Positions 13,475 to 25,012 of a DNA stretch of 64,000 nucleotides are shown piece after piece (the first letter of the stretch is position 1; each line of letters begins with the position of its first letter). The translations under genes and the position numbers were made by a program. Source of the stretch: Apophysomyces variabilis (Eukaryota > Mucoromycota > Mucoromycetes > Mucorales > Mucoraceae); the NCBI GenBank assembly GCA_002749535.1, contig MZZL01000395.1, positions 1 through 64,000 on the forward strand, written 5' to 3'. The notes beneath the pieces are model-generated. The model saw only the letters and a program-made list of their open reading frames with translations. It had not been told where the DNA came from and made no database searches.

Positions 13475-13728
13475 TATCAAACAACGACAAGCTGGGTACT
13501 ATCAATAAATTGAATAGCATGCCTATATTAAAGATTATGAACAGTGTGTTCATCCGCTATGATCATTAAGTGATATTCGCAATGTTCTGTATTCATTAAC
13601 GAGTATACGGCCTCGCTACGCTTCGGCAGCTGAAGAAGCAACTGAGCTTTGTGTTATTCAAATTAATATCTCTCCTCGACCGACCCGCATGTGTTGCGTG
13701 GGGTTTATTCCCGCAACTTGTTTTTCTT

Positions 13729-16682
13729 TCAGGTGAATTCTGGCGGCCTGGTATCTTCATGTGCTTGGTATATCGCTAGCCGCCTAATGTTTCTACTACT
13801 GTTCAAATCGCGGTTCCACACAGTACTGCAGGTTTTGCATTTGGAGTATTGCGTGTAACGATTGAGACAGGGATCCTTTAACATTCGTTAAACTTTCCCG
13901 ACCACAGTTGGAGCATGTTTTCGACGTTTTGTACTCGTCAATCTCTATTATTGCACAGAGATCTCGCTTTTCTTTCTCCTTTAGCTTGCGGTAGATTGTC
14001 GACGCCATTACCGTTCTTTTTCCTCGCATTGTGTTGGAGAACATGGCGTTTCCAAATGCAATGAGTGGTTATTTTCGGATCTAGTAGGAGTGGCTTTTTT
14101 GCACTTTGCTCTGAATAAAAGGAATCAATAAATGACAGTTTAGCATATTGTGTAGCTTACTTCGTAGATTGGTTGCCAGTAGAAGGTCGACACTATGAGC
14201 CTTTCTGTCTGTTGACTTTTTTCCTACGCTTGCTCTTATGCCTTCGCCGTTGCAAACGATGCCTTCGTCTATTCAAGTTATTCTTCTGCCACTATTTGTC
14301 TCCACCGTTGATCAGCCTGGAAGCAAATTCCTTCGTCGCTTATTGACGCCCAATATACCTATTCAATACAGGTTAATATTATATACACATTGTTCCTCAT
14401 AATTGCTTGATTTAACTACCTCCAAAACCGGAGACTGGCAAATTACTGATCGTAGAAGCGATAGATGCTCTCCCGATGCTGTAGCATGTACATTATGTAT
14501 CTTTCCAAAACTTCAATTTTAGTCGTCTTCCTGCTTGGCATATTTTTTTTCGATGCTCTGTATCTCTGGGTTTTCTTTTTTCCATTGCTCTATCATGGGC
14601 CTCGACGTATTGTAATGTGCAAGATGATAGAACTCTTTAGTCGATGCTTTGATCACCTCATACGATTCTTTCCCAAGACCGTTGTAAGGCATAAACACAT
14701 CTGTCAAACCCGGATCCGCCCCTTTCACTTCGTAAGCATCCAAACTGTCCCTTAAGTCGGCCATCTTCACCTCTTCTTGGGCCTGATCCTCAATGTCATC
14801 ATCGGGTTCTTCGTCCGAGTCAGAGCTGGCATCAGTGTCACGTGCAACTTCATCCTTTTTGCGAGCAAAGGTAAAAGAGACACCGTACCCATCGGTTGCA
14901 AGGCTCCACAGTTTCTGATCCGTTGACTGCTTAGCGCTTTCCAACGTTTTAAAACTTTTGACTTTTGAAACATCAAAAACCGTCCAAAACGCTTCTAACG
15001 GGTCTGTCCGCTGCGACACCAAAGCAGAGATCGAAGCAAGGGTCTGATTGTCAACGTTGAAGTATCTCCAGTGAGAGCAGAATGCCGGCGTCAAGGGAAA
15101 GAGTTTTTGACCTGGTTGTCCAACTTTGGGGGCAAATACAGCACGAAGGATTTTTCTGGTTATTTTTGTGCAAAAGCGTTATAGATAACGGCAATGTTCT
15201 GTTGAAAGCTTGGGAAAGTCTTCCTGGATCTTTTCTTGCGTGCGGATACACTTTAATGTGCTTTGTGCAATAAAAATGATGGCAGCGAGGGAATTCAAAT
15301 TCGCTTTATGAAACTATCGCAGTGCTCAATACCAAATATGTTTGACCTCAGACATACCTTTGGCAAACATGTTACGATATCGGCCATATCGTTTCCGGAT
15401 TTAGCTGACGAGCTTTGCGTTTTGCCTTGAGCTCAAAGAATCATATGTTGACATTTTCGTACAAAATTTACGTTTTAACCAATTTTTGGTAGGAGACGAC
15501 CGTTCTTTACGTAGCGTGTGATCTTCTGAATTTTCAAGCTCGCTCAATATATCAAACATCGTTGGAAGATACAGCTGAGGTCTTGCGGATAGATTTGTGT
15601 CCGTCACGGGCAAGTCGTCGGGCGATATACTGATTTTTTCCAGAACGTTGGTTATTGCCTCTATATACCAATCCTGATATGGCAATGAATACGGATAGTG
15701 AGGCTGGCCCTTCGCGCCGATGTCGTACGTGAATTTCACCAGCTTTGTTATGGAGCTACTGGAATCATTGGGCTGAGAGTATAGTGGGTCACTTAAAGTA
15801 AAAAGCACGATAAAACTCCTTACCAACAACTGTTGTAGCAGATATTTTATGTAAGAAATAACTCGCCCCTCATAGGTTTCCACGACATTATTCGTATAGG
15901 CGGTAGATATTTGCTGACAAACTGAGGCCATAACATGCATTATACCGGAACTCAATGTTTGATGCTCATTTCCTGGTTTAAGAGCGCAGTAACGAAAGAA
16001 AGATCCCTTGCAAATTTTGCTTCAGAGTGGCTGGAAGTGATCGCTCTTTAATTGGTTGACCTCGTATGAGTTGGGCGCATACATAGAAGAAACACTGCGT
16101 GAAACATTGCGGCTCCACAGGTTTATATTGGTCGAGTCGAGTATGGATAAACATAGATGCGATGTGGTCAATTTCCTGTGTCATACCTTTTCGAGGTGTT
16201 ACTTGCTTGCAGTTTGGTTGATTGGAAAAGCGTGAACTTACTTCTGACAGACTCTTGAAGGTCTCTTAACATTTTAATCAAGCTTTTGTCTCGGCAGACT
16301 GTGGCGAGGCTAATTTTTCTGGTATAAATCTCATACTTTTCCATGGACATCTGAGCTGACTCTTTCTTTGATGGGATATATGCGATGGATATAGCGGGCT
16401 TGATGCTCTAGAGTGCGTACGCATTGCCTCGAAATTCTTGTTTCGCTTGCATGTGGGACAGTCTCTGCTATTAGGCTTTCTGTGTTTTCGAGCCTCTTCT
16501 AATTTGGCTGCCTTTTTCCTCTTCGCGGTACATTCTTCATCTTCTGTTTGTTTGGACTTCTGTCTCTTTTTACGGACTAGGGGACCTCCAGTCCTTTTGC
16601 AGACGGCCTTTAACCATTGGATGGCTTTCTTTGAAGCACCCGCCACGTCTACGTTAAACAATGGGTCTTCAGGATCTAAGCT
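13729..16682 (-). pseudogene. Fanzor (eukaryotic TnpB-like) nuclease, full-length decayed copy
   Basis: The minus strand carries, in order, all parts of a mucoralean Fanzor. First is an N-terminal segment (16661-16410) with Lys-rich stretch and a CPTCKRN zinc knuckle. Next come KISLATVCRDKSL (about 16320), SARPQLYLPTMFDIL (about 15560), FWTVFDVSKVKSF and TDGYGVSFTFARK (15000-14860), and the RuvC-I motif VKGADPGLTDVF (about 14710). These are followed by TKEFYHL, a basic helix (about 14250), and IIEIDEYKTSKTCSNCG (about 13930). The last piece is the zinc ribbon CKTCSTVWNRDLNSSRNI with the RuvC-III Asp (about 13800), ending at the TGA at 13729. Neighbouring parts lie in different frames at five or more points, and stops interrupt the frame, so introns alone cannot rescue it. 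Fanzors are RNA-guided DNA endonucleases carried by transposons; no guide RNA or terminal repeat could be assigned. Confidence 0.8.
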
Positions 16683-17944
16683 TCACATCAGCGCACGCAT
16701 GAAGAGATTGAATGTATACCTTGCTCAGACTGATTTCCTTTGGTGCACATTGCTTTGAAGTTGAAAGAGAAGATTAACTCGAAGGATAGATATATATAAA
16801 CGCAAAGGACTGAATTCTTACACTTTATCAAAGTTACGTCAGTCATATATCACAACTACTTCTAACTTGTTGTTTTCTTGCGTTGACCGTGTGTACCGGA
16901 AGACGGAACGGAAATTCAACATAACAGGCAATACACAAGAATGTGCGCTGCCTGATATATGTGAAGTCCACGGCCGCTTGTACCGTTTTCTTATATTTGG
17001 ATAAATATGGGTCTAAGCAAAAGCATGCAGACTTAGTTCCTAAGAATATCCATTCGTTCTTTCTGGTACGTGATTCTCGTTCATTTTTTTTTCCTGGAGT
17101 GATAAACGTACAAATTGATAGGCAGATGAATACATAGTAGTGAGGATGGGACTGTAGTGGAGCAAAATTGCCTATGCAAATTAGAGAAATAATTTATACT
17201 TGCCCAATAAACAGAGCTTGCATACCTCTGATTTTGGCCAAGATCCAACTGGAGTTTGCCGGATAGAATCGGCTAGTGAAGCGAGAATGCTTTGTCTCTT
17301 GGCAGTGTAGGCAAGGTCGCGACAACACATTATGATAAAGTCTGCTACTTGTAAAAGAGATCGCTATATGAAAATGATTACTAGTAAAAAAGAGAACTAA
17401 AAGCTTTGACGAGGCTACGAAATTTAAGGAGGCCACAACCATGAAAAGGTTCACAATGACACTTATAGCTGTGTAGTACAAAAATTTCCTGTTTAAAGCT
17501 TTTTTCGATTTTTCTGCTTTGTACTGTATAATAGATTAACTGGAATTATTTGAATTCCGGGGTATACTGATATATGGATTATGTTGCAAACAGGGGCTAA
17601 AATTGATTATTCCAATAAGCGAAAAAACCTGCATCGGAATCTTCGTATGCCCTTTTTAAAAGCTATTAACAAGACGACATAGGAGCTTAAAATTGAATGG
17701 AGTAGATCTATAACCGCAATTCAGATAAACAGATGCTTAACAGTGCTTAAAAACGGCTACGCAATCCTACTTCACTTGCATCATAGTTGTCAACCATGGT
17801 CCCTCTCGTTTAAGTTTATACATGATATAGCGATCCGGTTTGTTTGATTCAGCCCTTAGGTTATTGTACACAAGTCAGCAGCCGTAGGTTATGGTAAGAA
17901 AATGAGTCTGGTTACCTTAAACCCTTTCCGCATGTTCGGACGGC
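16683..17944. other. Region without an assignable gene
   Basis: AT-rich, with short frames only. A 95-codon minus-strand frame at 17194-17481 is hydrophobic at its start but shows no family. The stretch separates the Fanzor relic from the segmental duplication block and may hold the 5' flank of the element that carried Fanzor. Confidence 0.3.
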
Positions 17945-20625
17945 GGAAAACACGTCCACAAGTGTTCCGCCACGAAACAAACAGAACAAAAACATGTCAT
18001 GATTTGGGCTCCCCCTCCAGATAAAAAGGTCTTGTTGCTTCTACGGTCTACGTATGGTATCTACGGGGAAAGTCTGTCAATAAAACGTAAGAACTATGTT
18101 ATAGATCATGTATCGTTTGCAATCATTCAAAAATTATTGCATGCGGTAACGTACCAGACCACTCGGAGCGGGAGATATAAATTATTTTTGATATACATCT
18201 TTTTGCTTGTATAATGAACGATGGCTAAGCCAATCCAACTTATCATTGCTGCTTTTTGCGGCTCATAACTATTGTCTGGTGTTATGACTCCAACTTGCTA
18301 AGGCAGGATTTAAAGCGGATCGGGTCACTTAAGGTTCAAAGTGTTATGGCCCATAAAAAAAAGGAAATATGCCATGATTTTCCAGTACGTCTGTAAACAA
18401 AAATGTCTGCTGCTTCTACGGCTTCGCATGCTCTCGATGCGAGGAATTCGTGCGTAAAAGCCATTGATTTTACTATATATGTATCCTCTACTGTTTTCAA
18501 CTGTTGATGGGTATCATATGTGGTGACCTGCTATACCATGCATGGCGAGAGACATTAAGAGTGGTTGTCGATGCATGTCTCCCTCTTTGTACAACCATTA
18601 GCACCAACACCATGGCTAAGCCAATCTAACTTGATATTTAAATAAGTGCAAACAATCTTTTGAGCAACATTGCTTTTATTCCCGCTCTCTTACAGACTAT
18701 GAGTGATATTGACGACATAGAGAGTTGGGAAGCAACAAATAACTACATTTCACATGAACTGGCGTTGCTGCGGGATCAATTCAAGAAAGATATTGCCCTT
18801 GTGCACAAGGACTACGACTTTTTCGACTTAAAAAGGGAACTTTTACCAGGGTGTACAGCTGATAGCATATGCTCTTTCTTGCCTCAGACTAAATGCCGAC
18901 ATCAAGAATTTTTCGAAAAGTCTCGTGAAAGGCATTGTGAAATTCTTCGTGAAAGGCTCCGTGAAAAGCTTTGTGAAAATATTTGCGAAAATTTTCGTGA
19001 ATTACGCGCAATTTCCTATCATTGGACCGGCGACACCATGTCTCGGAGAAATCGGATCGAGAAAGAGATTGTCCTCTTGGACACGAGATCAGAAATGAAC
19101 GCCATCCGATGTGTATCAATACCGTTCGATGAAAACATCCCGGCATACTATGCAATTTCGTATCGATGGGGACATCATCCTGAATGGAAAGCGCAAACAC
19201 CTAATTATGTGGCCTCCATCACATCCATTCCCCAAGGTAATCTGATCAAACTGTGTAGATACTACCGCGACAGAATACGTTATATGTGGATCGACGTCAT
19301 ATGTATCAATCAGTCAGACAGGGCACACAGAAAAATGGCAATTAAAAACATGAGCGACATCTATGGAAGAGCAAAAAGGATCATTGGAGTACCCGACCTA
19401 CGATATTGCGAAGATAACCCTTTCATGGAGGATGTTAGCAGAGAAGATATTGAGGCGGCAATTATTAAAATGTCCGATCATTGGTTAATGCCTAATCATG
19501 AAGACAATATGAATATGTTGCTCCACAGAAACGAGCCAGGAACATACTATGGATTTCGCCTAGACGTTAGCGAGCTGCCCAAGAAAATAATGCCATGGAA
19601 CAAAGGCAACAAAGCATATCGTGATTTAGATGATTATACTCGTACAAGACAGCGACTAGGCAACATAGAGAAAGGCGACAAATTTATTGAGAAGGTTATT
19701 GAAGAATGGGCAAACAGGGTTTGGGTAGTTAGCGAACGCTCTATCGGCGACCAGAACGGGAAACTGCTGATACATATACTGAGGACAAATACAGTTTTTT
19801 ACCACGTAATTCTCTTTGAACATTTATGGCACGTTAAATGGGAGCTTGCTATCCCAGAGCATGCCTTTGGTGTCATGCTTAATTGCGACTCAGACAAGTA
19901 CATCGATCGCTTGTACGCTATACTTCCACACACCGAATACAAGTATGCCATGGAGAAAGTGGTAGACGGGGACATAACCGTCAATAACGAAGAAGATTTA
20001 AAATGGCTTTTATTTGATATTCTAGATACGGCTGGTAAAAACGATTTCCTGGAGTTCCTTATGCACCGACGTGGAGAATTCAGCATAATGTTATCATTAC
20101 CTGTTAGCGAACAGGAATTCCCAGAGTGGTCACGCGAGATTGAAGAAAGCAAAACGTTTTTCACGCCCAGATACGTTCACAAAATTCAAACTCTCTTAAA
20201 AAATGAAAACCATGTGCTAAAAGTCTCGTGTCCTTTCATCTATCTGTACAAGCCAGATAACGACGAGAAGCCCCAACATTCAGATGCTGCAGATATTTCG
20301 GAGATGCTCTTGCTTCAGTACATATGGTTTCACGAACATTATGTTTGGCGATACCGGCGTTCAGAGAAAAAGGACTTTTGGGAGTATGTCGGATGCACGG
20401 TAGTTGGAAGCTCTTTTATGTGGGAATATGGTGAATTTTTGATGTTCCAGTACACCCAGGATGACTTTCTCAAGTAACAATAGACTTCGAGTTTCTGACA
20501 GCCTTGTTGCAAAGTTTCCTTACGCGTCTTTTTTCTTTGTGTACTTAGCATAGTCCAACAGTAACGCATCTTCTACAACGGACCGATTATATGGGTTTAG
20601 TGGATACTCGGCATTCAATATGGTG
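17945..20625 (+). repeat. Segmental duplication block A (HET-like gene plus flanks)
   Basis: About 2.7 kb that matches, in reverse complement, the block at 60950-63630. The match covers the HET-like coding region, about 700 bases upstream and about 150 bases downstream. It starts near CCACAAGTGTTCCGCCAC (CCACAAGCGTTCCGCCAC in block B) and fades after CTCGGCATTCAAT. Within the upstream flank two imperfect tandem units (about 18000-18250 and 18370-18640) can be recognised. Each begins with CATGATTT-type sequence and a TTGCTTCTACGG-type block and ends with GGCTAAGCCAATC. Confidence 0.8.
18699..20477 (+). CDS. HET-domain-like protein, long copy 2
   Basis: Single-exon gene of 592 residues starting at the ATG at 18699. 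The open frame extends 13 codons upstream without another ATG. Residues 1-75 are charged. Residues 76-103 are seven tetrapeptide units of the type (R/C)E(R/N/K)L encoded by a 12-nt tandem repeat. Residues 104-112 (AISYHWTGD) look like a second, decayed HET box 1. The HET core follows: AYYAISYRWGHH (149-160), RYMWIDVICINQSDRAHRK (194-212), IYGRAKRIIGVPD (221-233) and NRVWVVSERSIG (339-350). The C-terminal part keeps KYIDRLYAILPHTEYK and ends near YGEFLMFQ. The HET fold suggests a role in recognition or regulated cell death, but that is known only for ascomycete relatives. It is nearly identical in plan to the gene at 61086-62870. Confidence 0.8.
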   Translation: MSDIDDIESWEATNNYISHELALLRDQFKKDIALVHKDYDFFDLKRELLPGCTADSICSFLPQTKCRHQEFFEKSRERHCEILRERLREKLCENICENFRELRAISYHWTGDTMSRRNRIEKEIVLLDTRSEMNAIRCVSIPFDENIPAYYAISYRWGHHPEWKAQTPNYVASITSIPQGNLIKLCRYYRDRIRYMWIDVICINQSDRAHRKMAIKNMSDIYGRAKRIIGVPDLRYCEDNPFMEDVSREDIEAAIIKMSDHWLMPNHEDNMNMLLHRNEPGTYYGFRLDVSELPKKIMPWNKGNKAYRDLDDYTRTRQRLGNIEKGDKFIEKVIEEWANRVWVVSERSIGDQNGKLLIHILRTNTVFYHVILFEHLWHVKWELAIPEHAFGVMLNCDSDKYIDRLYAILPHTEYKYAMEKVVDGDITVNNEEDLKWLLFDILDTAGKNDFLEFLMHRRGEFSIMLSLPVSEQEFPEWSREIEESKTFFTPRYVHKIQTLLKNENHVLKVSCPFIYLYKPDNDEKPQHSDAADISEMLLLQYIWFHEHYVWRYRRSEKKDFWEYVGCTVVGSSFMWEYGEFLMFQYTQDDFLK

Positions 20626-20653
20626 CATGCTGATTTAAATCATAAAAAACTTT

Positions 20654-20673
20654 TTGTCAAAATTTTTGGTCTC
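20654..20673 (+). repeat. Direct repeat flanking the DDE transposase (left)
   Basis: TTGTCAAAATTTTTGGTCTC matches 18 of 20 bases with 23099-23118 in the same orientation. The two copies bracket the transposase pseudogene. Their significance is uncertain; they are direct rather than inverted. Confidence 0.4.
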
Positions 20674-20850
20674 TTAAACTCCGAAACCATATAAGGAAAT
20701 ACGTATTTTAGAATGAAGTGCTTTTCCCTTATTGCACTCTTAGGGTCGCATGACAAATGTCATAGTAGGCTTTATTGGCTGTTTTAAACAGAATGGTTAA
20801 TCATCGCGACCAATGCGCCGGTGTGATAGATATCTGCGATTTGTGAATTT

Positions 20851-22943
20851 TTAAACCTCTTTATACGCAGCTTTGCCATCATCTGTCTTGCTGTATGCTT
20901 CTATGTATTTCCAGCAGCGTTTATAAAAGCGACGAATCTGTGGTACTGAACTCTGATCAAGAAAGCTAGGAAGATTCTGACGAAGTGAAGCGTAAGAGTA
21001 GTCACATTCACGACGTGCAATCCATTTCGCCGCTCCCCAGTATCTCTCGATCCAGTTGGTTTCACAGTGGTACTTTGGGTACATCTCGAATATGTGCCCA
21101 GCCCTCTCTACTGCTTCTTGAAGTGCTGACTTCTGTGAAACAAAGTCAGGCTGCGCTTGAAGCATATGGAATGGGCAGCAGCCGTTTTCCGGTGCTGGAC
21201 TGGACTGTCCACACTTCGCTTTCCACTTCTGCTTCTTTGCTTCGAATTTTTCCCATCGTCCAAGTCCTCGTTCCTCCAGAATACGGCGAATGCCTTTCAA
21301 TTTCCAAGTTCTGTATTCCTTTACCACACCCTTTCTGTTCCTTCTCTTTTCAATTTGCAAATCGTAGAAACTTTGGGCAACCTTTCTGCCCTCGCGCATA
21401 TACCATCCAGATCGGATATCCTTAGGATCATCTTCTTTGAGCACTCGGTCATTGAGGCCAAATTTTAACGCAACTCGTGCTGTTGGGGAATATGCGCAAT
21501 GATTGCTAGATTGGTCAAAGATAAACAAAGCTTTGCAATCGGGATGAAGCAATTCAAATAAACGAATAGCATCATTTTTTAATTGCTCTACCATGTTTTT
21601 TGATGACCAGTAGCCATCACGGTTCGTACCAGCATAGAAGATCTTTCTGGATTCCCATGCCCCACTTCGCATCGTGCCATGACAGGGGCACTAAAACTCG
21701 CTCACCATGATGGATTGACCGGGATTCTTTTTGCGAATCGGATGCTCATCTCCTAGCAGCCACAAATTGCTTCTAGAGTCGTTGGAATAGGAAGTTGCTT
21801 CGTCGTCAGTAACCATGACGATTTTTTTGGCATTAGTGAGGATCTGTAGCAGTTTAGGTCTCGCTTCTCCATTGTCTTCGTAATGTTCCATTAGTTTTTT
21901 ATATTCCATCATACGCGCAGCCCATTTTCTTCGATATTCTACAATATCTTCACGCTCATGTCCGTCATAAAAGACATCTTTGCTGTGTTTCCTATACGTG
22001 TATTCCCATTCATACATATAGTTTCTAAGCACCGTCAAGTGTATTTTTCCCGGGACTCCTAATATGTTGAGAATAGCAGTATCACTCAAATACTTAGCTA
22101 GCTCAAGTAATCCTCGTTTCTCTGGCTTCGTACGCATAAGCCAATCTAACGCTGTCGCTTTAATATCCTCATCATTTAACAGAGATACTCGCTTGGCATG
22201 TTTGCCTTGTTGGTGCGGTGTGAGACTCCCGAACCTCAGATATTCTTTTGCGTAGGCTCTGATTGCTGTTGCTCGATAGTGCTCAGAAGGCTTTGCCCAA
22301 GCTACCTTAGCAGCTTCCTGTGAGGCAATCATTTTTCTTCTTTCCATCCAATAAACTCATGAAGTACACAGCGACACCACAATACTTAGCAAGCTCATAG
22401 TGAGATAATTTACGCTTAGCAGCAGTTTTCTGGTTCATATGAGGTACGGTGACCTCAGACAGCTTGTCCAAAGCCTCATCCATTGACATGATTGCCCCTT
22501 CTTCTTCTTCTTCATCGTCTACTCCAACATCATTCTCCTCTTCTTCAGGGCATTCTGGGTTATCTAGAAGCTGAACATCGCTTTTAAAGAAGCTAGTAAT
22601 TTTCATACTGCCCCTTGCCATTTCTTCGCTCTTCTTCTGGCGGTACAATTTTGTTGTTCGACCTGTACCCCAGTAACGGCGACTAGAAGGAATATTAGGG
22701 GACCACTTAATAGGGAATACCGGTACGTCTAAGTTCGTCATGGCTATCGTCAGCTGTTGCTAAATTGTTTAGAAGTTCATAATCTGTAATCTCATCAGCT
22801 TCCAACAACATGTTATCTTCTGAGCTCTGATCAGGCGTTTGTGTGATCTGCTGATACTCAGCAGGTACAGTCAGAAACTGATTTCCAGTTTCGTTTCGGG
22901 CACGGTTTCTAGCAAGTCGCTGTTTTTTGTTGATGCGTCCCAT
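20851..22943 (-). pseudogene. DDE-type fungal transposase with two frameshifts and a nonsense codon
   Basis: Read on the minus strand, the N-terminal part (22943 to about 22720) passes to a second frame (to about 22330), then a third (to 20851). The slip near 22335 falls in an A-rich run (GAAAGAAGAAAAATG). The third frame is broken by TAG at 21691-21693. The DDE core is clear: VMVTDDEATSY with IMVSEF before the stop, then FIFDQSSNH, and PKYHCETNWIERYWGAAKW at the end. I recognise this arrangement from a family of transposases common in basidiomycetes and mucoralean fungi, but I do not name the superfamily. The N-terminus is acidic (EEEENDVGVDDEEEEE). Intact length would be near 695 residues. 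It is inactive but only lightly damaged, so the insertion is fairly recent. Confidence 0.75.
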
Positions 22944-23098
22944 TTTGTGATTGGCGAGGAAGTGCGAACTACTTCCCAGCCTTCACAAATGCAGACAAGG
23001 GCGGCTTTAGGATTGGCTGCCGGCGTTTTATTATATGTTACACAATGCGTGATATTGTTATACAGCCCTGTGCACTTTGTCCATGAGCACTCACCAAC

Positions 23099-23118
23099 TT
23101 GTCAAAATTTGAGGTCTC
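23099..23118 (+). repeat. Direct repeat flanking the DDE transposase (right)
   Basis: TTGTCAAAATTTGAGGTCTC is the partner of 20654-20673. It lies about 155 bases beyond the start codon of the transposase pseudogene. Confidence 0.4.
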
Positions 23119-24047
23119 CCAGCCAAAACTTCAGATTCCGACGAAACTTTGGGTGTCAATAAAAGTGGTTTACGTTGGGTATTTTAAAGACTTTCAGAAT
23201 AGATCAATAAAGAATATCTAATTAAAGATATCTATTCTGAAGAAAAGCGAAAAAATGTTTTGTTTTCGATGTTATTGAGATTCCTAAATTTGCATCGGAG
23301 TATTAAAAGTTTCTACGATTTAAGTCAGCATGCAACCATAACTTCCTTTCACAGCTCTTAAGATGCGCCATATTAACATATATGTTTAATACGACTACGA
23401 GGTGCTCTAGGCTGGCAGCCAAACCTTTTCTTTTCTTATAGCCTCATGCTGTATACATTATACACAGCTCATTTCTAGGCTTTTCAGTGTTTGTCACCAC
23501 TTTCGATTTCCTTATACAGTAAACTGGGATTAAGGTTTGCTTCTTATACTGTATTCTGCGCGAGCATCGCGAGTTAATGTAAGCACAACGTCAAAAATCT
23601 CATATACTATGTAACACACCTCAACGATATGATATATAATATGTGTTTGAACATGGCATGGCCATGTTAGTAATCGAATAGAAATGCGGCAGAGTAGTTT
23701 GAAGTGCAACCTCCCCAGAAGCAAAACAGGGATTATGGATTGGCAAGCTCTTTGACAATTGGTCTCAAGGGTATGATTGTCTACAATCATTCCGCGATTT
23801 TTGCATTACTGCTCTTTTTTTTCCTGTTTTGGCGACCCATTTCAATCTGTAAGCTATTTTGTTTCGTAAGACTAACAAGGTAGAATATGTTCAACAGAGC
23901 AACGAAGGCTTTTTAGTTGCTATCTATCTTTGCTTTTCTTTTACTATAATTTAATAGAGCTACGCACCTTAAAGCAATCATACAAAACAGAGATCTACTT
24001 CACAGGTTAAAGCTAAATAACACACATCGAAGGATGTCCCACGAAAT
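23119..24047. other. Region without an assignable gene
   Basis: AT-rich, with only short frames (for example 23530-23790 on the minus strand). No motif is recognised and no repeat partner was found in the window. Confidence 0.3.
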
Positions 24048-24430
24048 GGTGCTGACCAGCACCGCACCGTGTACGGATGTGCCCGGTAAAAGAGAGAAAA
24101 GCAGGAGGCGCCCTACTTTTCTTTGGAATAATGCACTACAGAGGACGTAGGGACGACGCGGCACCTGTGAGAGTACCTGAATAATACAAGAAAGAGTGAC
24201 AGCAGCGTACGCAAATGGGCAACTTTATTTTACTTAATCAACGAGAAACATGGAGCTAATTACGCAGCCAAATATAAGCAAAGAACACGTCAGCAAATTT
24301 TATATGTATAATCAATTGAAGTGATTTTCAGGGACGTTGTTTGGAAATACAGAACCAAAGAGTGAAAAAGTAGCTTTTCCGTACGTTTTTAGATACTTTG
24401 GATTACGGAAGAATGGTTACTGTATGGGAG
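24048..24430 (+). repeat. Dispersed repeat R1, copy 2, with hairpins
   Basis: Partner of 10396-10800. It opens with two hairpins at the same relative place. The first is 24048-24063 (GGTGCT stem, GACC loop, AGCACC). The second is 24064-24082, with the inner stem CCGT/ACGG. The stem sequences differ from copy 1 while base pairing is retained, whereas downstream blocks are similar in primary sequence. Confidence 0.5.
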
Positions 24431-25012
24431 GAGGGCGACCTTTCCAAATCAAAGCTACAGAGGGACACGCTTTACACCGTTACGCATCTTAAACCCAACG
24501 CATAGAACACGGTATAATTGGCGTAAAAAAACAGTTAGCAGCTTCAAATATATCCCATGCATGAGCGCGACATTGTAATGAAATAGGCATATACATAAAA
24601 TGGGTCAGACGGCAAATGATTGCAAGAGAAGAATCCAGCAAAGTTTAGATCAGAGAAAAAAGGCGCTTCAAGAAGAGCGATTAAATCAGAAGCTTTAAGC
24701 AGAGAAAATAGGTGTTTCTTTGCTTTCCAAATTAATGCATCGAGGAGCTCATCATCTTATCAGACTTGTAAGTCGTCGGGTCATTGATGTTTTTTAAACA
24801 TATAATAAAAAAGATCAAGTTGCAAAAATTTTAACTCCACCGAATTTTTCATACCAGGAATAGAGATCAAAGAAATGTTTGAGCGGACAATAAAAATAAG
24901 ATGGTAGACAGCTCGAAAACGCAGTCAACCACAAAACCCAATTAAGGGAACAAATGCAGTTGCCGTTTCTCGCAAGTGCCATACCGCTTCTTTTCTTCGG
25001 CCGCCACACACA
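24431..25012. other. Upstream region of TFIIF beta gene
   Basis: No gene is seen. It contains the presumed promoter of the TFIIF subunit gene. AT-rich with A-tracts; no TATA box stands out clearly. Confidence 0.3.

Noticed and set aside
22839..23162. Plus-strand frame near the start of the DDE transposase
   Set aside because: Antisense to the transposase N-terminus, with no motif.
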